DNA from: Campanula takesimana
Taxonomy: Eukaryota; Streptophyta; Magnoliopsida; Asterales; Campanulaceae
Reading direction: 5' to 3'
DNA length: 64,000 bases
Assembly: GCA_026119855.1 (NCBI GenBank)
Contig: JAOWBW010000440.1
Coordinates: 868,001-932,000 of the forward strand
Positions 11,401 through 21,400 of the stretch are shown piece after piece. A program made the translations under genes and the position numbers. The notes under the pieces are model-generated. The model saw nothing but the letters and a program-made list of their open reading frames with translations. It had not been told where the DNA came from and ran no database searches. Positions within the stretch are counted from its first letter, which is position 1; each line of letters starts with the position of its first letter.

Positions 11401-12315
11401 ACTCCAGTGTGTAGTTATCCACATACTCCTCCGTCCCGGAAAGTTAGTCCCACTTTTTTCATACCTTCCGAACTCCAAGTTACTTTCAGGGTAACCATGC
11501 CACTTGTGCTGAATGTGCAGCTACATCATCTATGGCTGGCCCCTACTTTTCATACGTCCGGCCCATTCCAGCTGCAATCTCAAATTCCAATGAGAATGTA
11601 GATGATCCCAACTATAGTGCTCATGCTTTCCCGGCCACATACATTCCACATCAAGGTTGGGTTCGTCGTTCTCCTCCTTTCTCTACGCATAGAAGGTATG
11701 GTGATGGTGGTGATCAGGCTTTGGCTCATCCTCCAACACAGAGATCCACCAGAATTGGATCAGATCCTATGGCAACATCTGGATCGTTTGTGGTCCCGTT
11801 CCGGTATAGTCATGCGTAAGTTTATCAGTTCTTGAAACTTAACTTTAATTGATTACACCTCTTGAAGTTTCAAACGGTTATCAGTGATCTTAATGTAAAG
11901 TGAAGGAAAATGGTACAACTAGAATGTTGTTCTTTTGCTTGTTTGATTAATGGATTAATTTTTTTTTAATTTTTTTTTCAGCAGTAATCCTCAGTTGCAT
12001 TCAAGGATCCAGGTTTCTGATACCAACAATCATAGGCAGCAGGGTAGCATTATCCCAAGCATAAGGAGATTCAGTTTTACAAGGGGGTGGCCGATGATAG
12101 TCCCATCGATTCGCACAGGGGGGTTCCACATCCTTCCTCCCTCAGGCTTCTTGGGACGGACCCCGCATGAAGCTGAAAACCCGTTGCCAAATCAGCATGT
12201 TCATCATGGATGGGAAAGAAACCAGCCTCGTTTCCAAGGGTGGGGGCCACTTGTTCACACTGCTGAAGATGTTTCTAATGACAGCCCCAGTTCTTGGCCC
12301 CCACAGTGGTCTTAA
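5436..12315 (+). CDS. RFI2: RFI2-like RING-H2 E3 ubiquitin ligase, 6 exons
   Basis: Exons 5436-5592, 7582-7745, 8990-9045, 11343-11368, 11521-11815 and 11982-12315 join in frame to 343 aa. The RING-H2 finger is complete: C26-x2-C29 ... C46-x-H48-x2-H51-x2-C54 ... C67-x2-C70. It is followed by KVEKGGWLFANG and, across exons 3-4, WCPFGG...AFEELE. These match my memory of RFI2 (RED AND FAR-RED INSENSITIVE 2), including a near-C-terminal tryptophan/proline region (HGWERNQPRF). RFI2 is a nuclear RING protein tied to phyA/phyB signalling and flowering time. The rest is low-complexity and Pro/His/Ser-rich, as in the family. Exon 4 is only 26 nt, and exon 6 has a tandem CAGCAG acceptor that could drop one Ser. 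Introns 2-3 total about 3.5 kb and hold repeats. Ligase activity is inferred from the RING. Confidence 0.9.
7826..8150. repeat. Imperfect local duplication in RFI2 intron 2
   Basis: A block of about 70-80 bp (GGAACTTTGTAGCTGAA ... CTTAGTCA ... CTTCACC-GATATC-CCTGAATA) appears near 7855-7915 and again near 8086-8150. A G-run (7935-7946) lies between them. This is plain intronic duplication; I see no coding role. Confidence 0.6.
9369..9568 (-). mobile_element. tRNA-derived SINE (Au-like) in RFI2 intron 3
   Basis: On the minus strand the element starts with a tRNA-like head: an A box TGGCAGAACGG and, after GTGACTTGGAGGTCACAGG, a degenerate B box (GGCTCGAGTTG). A body ending AGTGGAAGCTCTTGTAGCACC and a T-rich tail follow. 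It is bracketed by a perfect 15-bp duplication CTGGCATCTCATTGC (9354-9368 and 9569-9583), which fixes both ends and shows target-primed insertion. The head and the GAGCTTAGTGCACC-like tail block recall the Au SINE family from memory. It is antisense to RFI2 and needs LINE machinery in trans. Confidence 0.88.
10039..10932. mobile_element. Putative TIR element(s) in RFI2 intron 3
   Basis: The left edge GGGCTTGTCTGGTGCAC and the inverted right edge (minus strand AGACCCTGTTTGGTGGA) look like degenerate ends of a hAT- or Harbinger-type element. An internal TGTTTGGTGCA near 10136 suggests nesting. The right third is GC-richer, with repeated GCCG/AAACGG blocks. I could not find a convincing target duplication, so boundaries are tentative. 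Confidence 0.35.
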
Positions 12316-13056
12316 AAAGATGAGCTTGATCATGCACGCTACTTTTGAAAACTTGCATATAAACTGCTTGACTGGTATTTTTGCATATATATATATATAT
12401 ATATATTTCTGAGAACTTGTAGACAGTCCTGTAAATTATAGCAGCCCCAAAATGGTCAAAGAATGTGGATAAATTTCATTTTTGGGAACCAGGTGATTTT
12501 TTGCTTCAACATTGGTTCCTTACCTTAGTGTATAATTTTCCTATAGTATACTGTATGGAAGATGAGATATGGTTGAGTGTGTAAATACAGGTGATTGGCT
12601 TTTGCTGTTGGAAAAGAGGCTTAGCTGGCTGCCAGTGGCCCCTTCCTTGATTTAGAAGCTGTTATTTCTATCACCTTTAGTTTAGAAAAAACAACATTTT
12701 TGCACTTTTGACCCCCCTTTGGTTTTGGAAAAGACATCACTACTTCATAATTTTGACCCCCTTTCATTTCATAGATATCTTGATTTCACTACTTGCGGCA
12801 TATGGCCAAATGGTAAGGCTCTCTTTTGAACAATTTAAATTTCAAAGGGAGGTGTATTTCCAGCTGAACCCTAGCCTTTTCCCTTTCCCTCTCTCTCACA
12901 TTTGACTGGCCAGCCTCTCTTCACCCCCAACACCATCCTCCCATGAGAGAGAGGGGAGGGGAGGGGGTATAGATGGTCGGCAACTAAACTAAAAGCCGAA
13001 AAAGCAGGCAAGGCAAATTGAGTAAAGTAGTCCACTAGTATTCTAGCATGAACCAG
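12316..13056. other. RFI2 3' flank
   Basis: Presumed 3' UTR and flank of the RFI2-like gene. A (AT)n microsatellite lies at 12385-12406 and a purine-rich GGGGAGGGGAGGGG run near 12952. No gene is visible. Confidence 0.4.
12385..12406. repeat. (AT)11 microsatellite
   Basis: Pure AT dinucleotide run about 70 bp past the RFI2-like stop codon, probably within the 3' UTR. Confidence 0.95.
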
Positions 13057-13080
13057 ACAACTCAACTGAAGCATAAAAAA

Positions 13081-14192
13081 CGAGTAAACGACCAAAATAA
13101 CCTGCGTACTATATGAATTCAACCAATTTGACCCGCGTACTATCTAAACTACCAAATCAACCTGCGTACTATGCATAAATCAACCAAATCAACCCAAATC
13201 GTTAATATACGTTAATAGATGTTAACAAATGTTAAGAACTTAACGGATATTACAATCAAAAATTTCAAAACCGGAACTTCAAGTATGAAAACATTTCGCA
13301 AGCACAAAGGGGTTGAAATAACTTTTTTTTTTTAATTTCAAATAACCCCCTCCCTTCCCCTTCCCCTTCCCCTCCCCTGTCCATTTCCATTTCCCAGTCC
13401 CAGAAAGAGAGAGAGAGAGAGAGGGAGGGAGAGTGAGAAGCCATGAAAGGGTTAAAATAAAAGTAATTGATTTTAACCTTCAATTTCACTCTACATCAGC
13501 AATGGCGCCCGGAGATTCATGTTTCACCTTCAATATCAATCTCAGCATTTCACCCAAAATCCAACCTCGGCGGAAATCTTGGTCGCAATACTGGGCTTCC
13601 ATTGTTGATGATTCAGCCTTTATGGTTTCTTAAGTTTTTGGTCTCCGCATCTTTGATTCACAGCAAATCGAGGTTAATGAACATGGATTTTGAAGGGAAG
13701 CGATGAAATAGAAACAACTAATTTAACCAATTCGGGTTTGCAGAATGTTGCAGGTTTGCAGATGATTCTTGACGGTTTTAGTGGTGTTTGCAGAACAATC
13801 TGGGTTTGAACTTTTTAGATCTAATTTCTTTTTTCTTTTTGTTAATTTCTAAATTTTGGGTTGAGGAGACGAACCATCTGGGTTTGATCTCTCATAGTTT
13901 TTTTTTTTTTTTTTTTTTTTTTTAGTTGTTGATGGTTTTGATGTTGTTGGTAGTTATAACAATGTGGTGGTGATGGTGGTGCTGGTGGTGAGAATCAAAC
14001 TTAAATGACATGAAATTGGCAAAGATTCCTCGAGTAATGGGTTGTCTATTTTAACTTGGGTTAATATACATGAAATTTGCAAAGAGTCCTCGAGTAATCA
14101 GTTGTCCATATTAACCAAGACCGGTCCAATTGTTCGATGAAAGTGTTTATCATCAATCATAATGAGTTGTCTATATTAACTTTATATAGAAA
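13081..14192. mobile_element. Mutator-like element remnant, one TIR recognised
   Basis: The left 130 bp carries three spaced GCGTACT motifs (near 13105, 13136 and 13165) with intervening AACCAATTTGACCCG. This is the architecture of the long TIR of the element at 42052-43312. The interior is CT-rich then GGT/GATGGT-rich, also like that element. A matching right TIR was not found. The block is bracketed by near-identical 24-bp direct repeats (13057-13080 and 14193-14216, ACAACTCAACT-AAGCATAAAAAA), which may mark the insertion or a later rearrangement. Confidence 0.5.
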
Positions 14193-14287
14193 ACAACTCA
14201 ACTTAAGCATAAAAAAACAGACACGAAACCTTGAGCACATAAAATAGATAATCAAACTTAAATGACATGAAATTGGCAAAGATTCCT
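13993..14287. repeat. Direct repeats around TGAAATTGGCAAAGATTCCT
   Basis: Three copies of a 38-64 bp unit lie at 13993-14056, 14068-14117 and 14250-14287. The first two continue into CGAGTAAT-GTTGTC-ATTTTAAC. A partial fourth (AGTTGTCTATATTAAC) is at 14165. It is a scrambled tandem duplication next to the 3' side of the EID1-like gene. Confidence 0.7.
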
Positions 14288-14598
14288 TTCTTGAAACAAC
14301 TCCAACTACAATTATGGCATTTAATAGTCCATAAATAATCAAATGTAGTGGTTGTTCTAAATGGATCAGTATCTAAAACATTGCCATATATATATATATG
14401 CAGCTTGAATTCGGAATTACAAAATCAGGGCTTCTTAATTCCTAACAAATCTTGCAACTTTAACAAACACTCAAAGGAACCAAACAAACGGCCGATACAA
14501 TGAACTCAAGATATAATAACAACAACAAATGAAATAGTCGGAAATGAAATTAGATGTATGCCCCGGTACCTCAAATCTTGTAACACCATAAAGCCAAT

Positions 14599-15633
14599 CT
14601 AAGTGTACAAAGGCCAGTCAGTCCACGCCCCGGAAACATGTCCATTCTCACAAACATAAGCTCGTACAACTGCCTCCCCATCATCATGAAACCCATAAGC
14701 TGGCCTCAAACAGAAAGCTGAATGCAAGTCCCAAATCTGCTTACTGGGGCAATAAGCACAATTCACATCAGTTTTGCTCCTATTCCCATCGTTAATCGTC
14801 CTCCAAACCCTAGATTTCTTGAAGTTGTTGAAAATCCCCCTAAATAGCATGTAATTTCTCTTCTCTTCAATGTGAACACATCCAGGCCAATCACAAATGT
14901 ACAAGCAATCCCCTCGAAAACGGCTAGCTAACAGCTTGTTACCTTGCTCACGGCTCAGATTCCAAACCCCTGATGCCAAATGAGACCTCAAGGATCTGCA
15001 GATTTTTCTCCGTTTGGAGATGGCCACATCACGAGCTGGCTTGGTAACTACTTCTTCTTTATCATCGGGATCTTGTTGAATTTCAGGTTGGTCTTGAGAT
15101 TCACAAGTGTTATAAACAGTATCAAAGAACAAATCATCGTACATAGACCAAGAGCAATCAGTAGCAGAAGCAGAAACGGCAACCTGTGATGATGTGCCGT
15201 CGCTACTGGTGGAAGTACAAGAGGACTCGGACTGACCTGATTGAAACAATTTTCCTTCATCACGCCCTAGCTCGTGCTCGAGGCCGAAATCGGAGTTTTC
15301 CAAGAGGACGCCGGAGAGAACAAGGCCAGGGCAGCAGACGGAAAGCTTGTGGAGGGAGGACCAGGCCTCGGGATGGTCGTCGGCGGAGGAAAGGAGATCG
15401 GAGAGGACGGATTGAGAACATTTCGTCTTCCAGCAAACGGTGCGAATTAAGGAAGAGAATTTTGGGGAAACGCAGGCAAGGCGAGACCAGTTGCGAGGGT
15501 CGTGTTGGAGCTTGAAGAAGATGTTGAGGACGACGTCGTCGGAGAGCTTGGAGAAGACGTCGCCGGAGTCCATTGTTGTTGGTTTAATCGGAAATGGAGA
15601 GAGATTTTGAGAGATCGGGGAGGGGGGATCCAA
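14599..15633 (-). CDS. EID1: EID1-like F-box protein, intronless
   Basis: One uninterrupted frame of 344 aa. The F-box is near the N-terminus (FSKLSDDVVLNIFFKLQ, then DPRNWSRLACVSPKFSSLI, about residues 27-65). It is followed by VCCPGL...LLENSDFGLEHELG and a Cys/Trp-rich C-terminal half ending AYVCENGHVSGAWTDWPLY. These blocks and the lack of introns match my memory of EID1 (EMPFINDLICHER IM DUNKELROTEN LICHT 1), the phytochrome A-associated F-box protein of an SCF ligase that dampens far-red signalling. The middle (residues about 130-200) is a variable acidic/Ser-rich linker. The frame opens at 15633, but the Met at 15573 (MDSGDVFSKL) fits the family start better; both are in frame. It converges on the RFI2-like gene, with 2.3 kb of repeats between. 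An EDL paralogue is possible. Confidence 0.86.
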   Translation of the reverse strand: MDPPSPISQNLSPFPIKPTTMDSGDVFSKLSDDVVLNIFFKLQHDPRNWSRLACVSPKFSSLIRTVCWKTKCSQSVLSDLLSSADDHPEAWSSLHKLSVCCPGLVLSGVLLENSDFGLEHELGRDEGKLFQSGQSESSCTSTSSDGTSSQVAVSASATDCSWSMYDDLFFDTVYNTCESQDQPEIQQDPDDKEEVVTKPARDVAISKRRKICRSLRSHLASGVWNLSREQGNKLLASRFRGDCLYICDWPGCVHIEEKRNYMLFRGIFNNFKKSRVWRTINDGNRSKTDVNCAYCPSKQIWDLHSAFCLRPAYGFHDDGEAVVRAYVCENGHVSGAWTDWPLYT

Positions 15634-16951
15634 GTGAGTGTAAAGGCACTAGTAGAATTTGAATTATGGATGCATATGAAGGGGGATAAGGGTGGACTGT
15701 ATTAATAGCAAGTTGATTGGATTAGTCTGTATTAACAGTAAGCAGATTATTAACTTAAGGATTAATAATACTATTATGTTTTTTTTTAGATAAATATGAA
15801 AGGGATAAGGGTGGACTGTTTTAATAGTAAGCAGATTATTAGCTTAAGGATTAATAATACTACCCTTTATTGGGATAAATATGAAGGAGATAAGGGTGGG
15901 AAAGAGGGGACAAGAGGTTTTATCTGGGTTTAAAATGGTAGCATTTAATCTATCAAACATCAAACTTATTAGATTAATAATCATATCTAACTTAAAAAGG
16001 ACTACCAAACGACCCCTTAACGGTTTAATTTTTCTGCCTCAATTGAATGTACATACTTTAAGTTGAGCATGAAGAATAGTGTTGTGAGTACGAAAAGTGA
16101 GAAATGAAAAAAAAAAATTGGTAAGTGAAAAATTATTGTGAGTGTGAAGTAGATCACATGAAATAAAAAAGTGCTTATAATTTTTTTTAAAAATGTGTGT
16201 TTTGCAATGGGACGGGACATCCAAAATAAATAATATGTTTAGCTCATTGGCGAACCTATAATTTTTTATAAATCGGGGCAAAAACTGCACAAGGGACAAA
16301 ATAAATATATGTATTTTTTTACTTTACATTTAAGGGGACAAAGTATACTAAATTGCACTTACACCCCAAATCTTTACAAAAAATTGCACTTAAAATTTAC
16401 TTTTCCTAAAACGGGGGCCGCGGCCACCAAATGAGACCATGTAAGTCCGCCCCTGGTTTAGCTGTAATTGAAATGAAAATAAATGTTCGGATAACCTCAT
16501 CATCACAATGGCAACCAATCCATAATAGTAATACCCTTTTCGGATAACCTCATCATAATACGACAATAATAGTAATGGTAATAGTAATAGTAATACAGGG
16601 TAAGGGTTTGATTAAAAAAAATCCAAGTGGAAAATTGACGGTCCCTACCCTATCATGGAAGGTGGAAAGCAAAGAAAAACACACCCTTAATTGTTCCAAC
16701 TCACAAAATATGAAGTGCTGTGCTATTTGACGAATTGCCTAGAAAAATATTACTGTACACTAGTAGTATTAATCCAACTAAAGTTTTACTAACATAACAT
16801 TCATATCAATTTAATTATTAAAATTTGTGATCAACAACTTCATTAAATATTTATTCTTAATAATATTTAAAATTTATTGTCCTAATTAAATGTTCAACCG
16901 AATAAAAAATCAGAAATTAATTAAACTCTTCATGGAAATCCTAATAACAAG
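15634..16951. other. Upstream flank of the EID1-like gene
   Basis: No gene is visible. It holds a duplicated block (15679-15865) and, near 16060-16200, purine-rich phrases (GTTGTGAGTACGAAAAGTGAG) typical of Stowaway interiors here. GTCCGCCCCTGG near 16446 looks like a transposon end. The rest is AT-rich. Confidence 0.4.
15679..15865. repeat. Tandem duplication upstream of the EID1-like gene
   Basis: GGGATAAGGGTGGACTGT, then TTAATAGTAAGCAGATTATTA and CTTAAGGATTAATAATACTA, occurs at about 15680-15775 and again at about 15798-15863. Copy 1 carries an extra 25-30 bp in the middle. It starts 46 bp upstream of the longest start codon, within the likely promoter. Confidence 0.75.
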
Positions 16952-17096
16952 CAAGGTTCTAAAAAATGCTAGGCGGTCGCTTAGCGCCTAGGCGGGCCGA
17001 GAATTCAGACATAACTATAATATCCTAGACGGGACCTAGGCGTTTCATGAACGCTTAGCGTCTAGGCGGCCTAGACGGGGGTCTTTTAGAACACTG
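16952..17096. mobile_element. hAT-type MITE, second copy
   Basis: 145 bp with ends CAAGGTTCTAAAA and TTTTAGAACACTG, 8-bp TSD ATAACAAG/ATAACAAC (one mismatch) at 16944-16951 and 17097-17104. The interior repeats GCGCCTAGGCGG palindromes. Same family as 3204-3326. Confidence 0.82.
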
Positions 17097-17576
17097 ATAA
17101 CAACACTAGCTTTCCCTGTGGATAGGAAGATATGAGATACTAGTAATTATTTACCCCTTTGATATTGAGTCGAACAAATATTTATGCCTTTTCTGTCAAC
17201 ATGGAAGCTTTTGATAGAACCACCTACTATCGCATTTTTCTCCGTCCACCCCTCGCAACCCTTGAGCTCCTTCCTAATGTCGTCAATCCTCTGACGCCCG
17301 AGAACTCTGGGGATTTAAAACAAGGTTGGACCTGCTCTACGATTCTAATTTTCTCTCTATCTTACAAGTAAGCGTGGACGGAACGAGACGAGATCAATAG
17401 GATCTATTACAATCAATATGATGCTCCGCAAGAGAAGGATTCTCGCATAATAGGTTGCTTTTGAGATTCTCGCAATTTAGGTTTTTACCTATATATCCAG
17501 AGTAGTAGAATCTGAGATGCGAAAAAAAATCCCACATAATTATCACTCTTCAAGGAAAAATAGAATCAAATCTGCC

Positions 17577-17705
17577 CCGACAACCGGAAAAAACAGTTGC
17601 ACCTCCTTTTAAAACCTGCCAAATTTTAGGCCTCCTTTTATTAGACAACCGAAAAAACAGTTGCACCTCCTCTTTAACACCTGCCAAATTTTAGGCCTCC
17701 TTTTG
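17577..17705. repeat. Two tandem copies of a 63-65 bp unit
   Basis: The unit starts CCGACAACCGGAAAAAACAG / GACAACCGAAAAAACAG and continues TTGCACCTCC ... CTGCCAAATTTTAGGCCTCC. The copies run 17577-17641 and 17643-17705. No function is evident. Confidence 0.75.
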
Positions 17706-17710
17706 TTATA

Positions 17711-17938
17711 CTCCCTCCGTATATGATGACTATCAAAATAGGAATGAATCTTAGGCAATAATTAGAGTTATTTTTAATTATCTTAACGTAAATTTAAAAC
17801 TCGCTATTGATAATATTTGTAATAATGTATCAATAACAAACTTTAAATATTAAAGAGAATAACTAAAAGTAACGTTAACTAACTCGTTCATTCAAACTAA
17901 CAATAAAAAAAGAGGAACTAATTTCAGGGCGGAAAGAG
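17711..17938. mobile_element. Degenerate Stowaway-type MITE
   Basis: CTCCCTCCGTATATGATG at the left and an inverted, weaker end (minus strand CTCTTTCCGCCCTG) at the right, TA on both sides. The interior is AT-rich and partly inverted. Confidence 0.55.
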
Positions 17939-17985
17939 TAAAAACGAAACCACAAATGACACAGAAAACAAGTATGAGAAGGGGG

Positions 17986-18141
17986 AGGTGAAATCATCTG
18001 TACCACAATTTGTGTACCACGTGTACCACGAGTGATGTAACGGCTATGCATTACTTGTGATATTAAAATCATTTCAATCTTACTTATTTATAGCCATTAG
18101 ATCACTTGTGGTACAAAGCGGTACACAAAGGATTTCATCTC
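17986..18141. mobile_element. Short Mutator-type MITE with 10-bp TSD
   Basis: 156-bp foldback. The left arm GAAATCATCTGTACCAC ... GTGATGTAACGGCTAT mirrors the right arm GAAATCCTTTGTGTACC ... GTGATCTAATGGCTAT (minus strand). It is bracketed by the perfect 10-bp duplication GAGAAGGGGG (17976-17985 and 18142-18151). A 9-10 bp TSD points to Mutator-like transposition. It contains one CACGTG. Confidence 0.75.
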
Positions 18142-18489
18142 GAGAAGGGGGTGTAGTGATAAACGCGGGAGAAAATAGCATAGCAATAGAAGCAGTGTCT
18201 TTTTTAGACTCGTTCTTTTTTAATAATAACCCTATGGAAACAACAGCAACCTAAAAAAAGAATTCAAATCACAAAGGTGCAGGGAAATCAAACATTAAAC
18301 AATACTCCATATAATTCAAGCACAGCATAGTTTCAATTCAATATGATAAGACCGGTAATCCAAATTCCTTCTTAACCCCCCAAAACCAAACCTCTTCAAC
18401 TGCATAACACGAGTGGCACTAATCACAACAGCATCAGCAGTCTTCAAATCAATCAATCAATCAATCTCACCTGCGTAACATAATTGACA

Positions 18490-21400
18490 TCAGAACCAAG
18501 AAAATGGAACAAAAAAGTTCATAATTCTAGTGCTCTCGAGGATGCTGTTCAAATTAAGGAAATTGGGGCACCGTGATATACTCTTGCTCCGACTGCGGCT
18601 GCGGTCTCTGACTGGGCTCTTGCTCTTGCTGGGGCTGCGCCTCTTCGGGCTTTTACTCACGCGCTTCGGGCGCTGAACATAATACACAACAAAAATTCAT
18701 CAACGATACACAACATAATTGTTACTACTTACTACCCTCCATCCCAAAACCAATGTCCAAGAAAAATATTGGGGCGGAGGTCTCACGTGATAATACTCAC
18801 GAGTATAGATGATCAGTCCCTAAACAGGAAAAGGAAAAACAAAAACACTCCTTGTGCAATAAAAAAAGACTTCCCTTTACGGAAATATTCAGAATGAGAG
18901 CTTCGTGACTTTTCAGCAAGATAAAAAATTCTTGTGTAACAAACTAATTACTCATTACAACTCCCTACAGTTTAGATTGTTAAAACATGAAAAAGAATAT
19001 TCTGTGATTATGATCGAAGCAACCACCAAGAAACTACACTCCAGTTTCCGATTTATTGGCAAGAGGTAATGAGATTTGACTTACAGATGCTACCGGAGAT
19101 CTGGATCTTGATGGAGATCTGCAAAAGTTCCAGAAACAACCCAGTTTAATATCCACATGTTCCTCTTAACAACTTTGATCCAAGTGCCTTGATGCCACTC
19201 CCACGTCAAGAGTTACCATAATCATTATATAAGTGAAAAGCAAAACCCACAAACGTTTAGCAGAAATAAATACCAATATATGACCAACCTAACCAAAATA
19301 AGATGATAACAAATATGTAAAAAATGAAAAGGTGTTTCCATTTAAGGCACAAGGTGAATAGGATACCAAGAAATGTGACAAATACTCGGTTAATGCGCTT
19401 TATTAGCTACGCCGCATTTGGTGAGGCAATGATATAGTCCTAGTACACAGTCCAGCTTTACCATTGCATACCCATGAATCCATATCCATGATCTCCTTTG
19501 TTTCCAATATATATCTAGCACCAAGGGACATTGGCCATGCTTATCAAAAGGATACCACAAGGGATTCCAAAACTGGCATCTATGAAGGATCATACCTCCA
19601 CAACCAAAAGAGTTGTAGACATTTTGTACCATTTCCCATCAAGATCCTAATTTCCAATCCCCAGATAGCTGTGCGCATATCCATATCTAGAAAAAGCAAA
19701 ACAAGGTGATTTCATCTTTAATTTCAGCAAATCAATATTCGTTTGAATAGCGGGTGCCTTACTCAACATATTTGTGCCAACAAAATCATGAGCTGAACAC
19801 AGGAAGGGACAAAGCTCAATGTGCCACATGAAAGGACCCTTAATATGAAAATTCATTTTTTTAAATGTGATTTTTGGGTTAACTGTTTTATTGTAAGATG
19901 TAATGACATAACTAAAAAAAAAATGGTATCCAAAAATTAAATACAACAACACAAAGCATATAATCCCTCCACGCTCAAGATTCAATTTCCTGATGGTGAT
20001 TGGCTAATTTGTGACCCCAGAGTTGGACAATGTGATCTCCAGCCAATGACATGCACTATCATATACGTAGAAATGGTATCATTGCTCTTAAAGTCAATAT
20101 TCAACATGCAATTATGATGTATGCGGTAAAAAGAAAAAAAAATCTATCACCAAGAACTACAATAAAATACTGTAAATTGCAACCTCAATAATTTTGTAAT
20201 GGCGATAAATTCATATACGAGTATATTAGCATCAAAAAATAACACACCAAAATATTATATATTGCAATTCCAACCTCAAAAAATGAGCTTCTTGTACGAA
20301 GTGGATGGAGAATAATAGTTTCAAGAATTTCAACATTCCCTATAAATATACTTTAGCAATTATAGAGCCAATAATTAAATTTGATTAAATGGCTGGTCAA
20401 GAAGCAAAAATATGGCAACACAGGAGCTTAATTCAACATTCCTCGCTTTCTCTTTCTCTCTCTCGCTCTCTCTCTTTCTCTCTCTCGCTCTCCCTCCCTC
20501 CCTCTCTCTCTCTCTCTTCCTTTTATCACAATGACATATGAGGATTCATGTTAGCCGACCCCAAATTATTTTGGGACTAAGGCTTTGTTGTTGTTGTTGT
20601 CTAGAATAAATCTCAGACTCTTTGAAGTGAGAAAACAAAGCCTCCATTGATATATGGTCTTGGTTTCACGATACATATGAAAAACAAAAAAAGGAATACA
20701 AACAAGTGTAACTCTTAAAGCATTACAGAATTTTCACCCAGGAAGTCATGCATAGCTATATGGATACCAGCTTTGAATCCATAATGTGCCATGATGTGGA
20801 GGAAAAGAAAATTTACTATAATAGAAACATACAAGGTTAATGTATCTTTCCATTTCAAGTGAAGGAACTTTTGAGCATATTGAATGGCATGAACCGAGAA
20901 CCCAAAGAGAACAATAAGAATGATTAAAGCCTCAAAACCCTGTTGAATCATTTGGAACAACAACAACAACAACAACAAAACCTTAGTCCTAAAATGATTT
21001 AGGGTCTTCTAAAATGAATCATCATATGGAATCGTCATTTGAAAAGAGGTGAGGGAAGAAAAAAAATAACAATAAAAAAATGAAAAAAATTGTGAAAGCA
21101 GAGATGTTTAAAAGAGGAAATAAATGGTAAGAAATTGGGAAAATAGGAAATGAATCATTCAGTAACGCAGAACCATGATAAAGATAGCAAAGATAGGTTG
21201 TCTGACGATTCCAAAATAAAAGATAATTGGGGTTGCAAATGGTTTAAAGAAGGTATCATCCCCAGAGGATCAGAGAGCCAGTACCGAGACCTGGAATGAT
21301 ATGGAAAACCTATCTGCAATATAAAATGCCTAAGGTTCCAATTTAATTGCATACACAACGAGAGACTAGAGATCTAGAAAAAACATTAATTTTGGCCACT

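Noticed and set aside
15186..15515. 109-codon Arg-rich frame on the plus strand
   Set aside because: Shadow of the EID1-like gene in a GC-richer region.
17159..17371. 70-codon frame after the hAT MITE
   Set aside because: No recognisable domain, no splice partner and no neighbour that would explain it.
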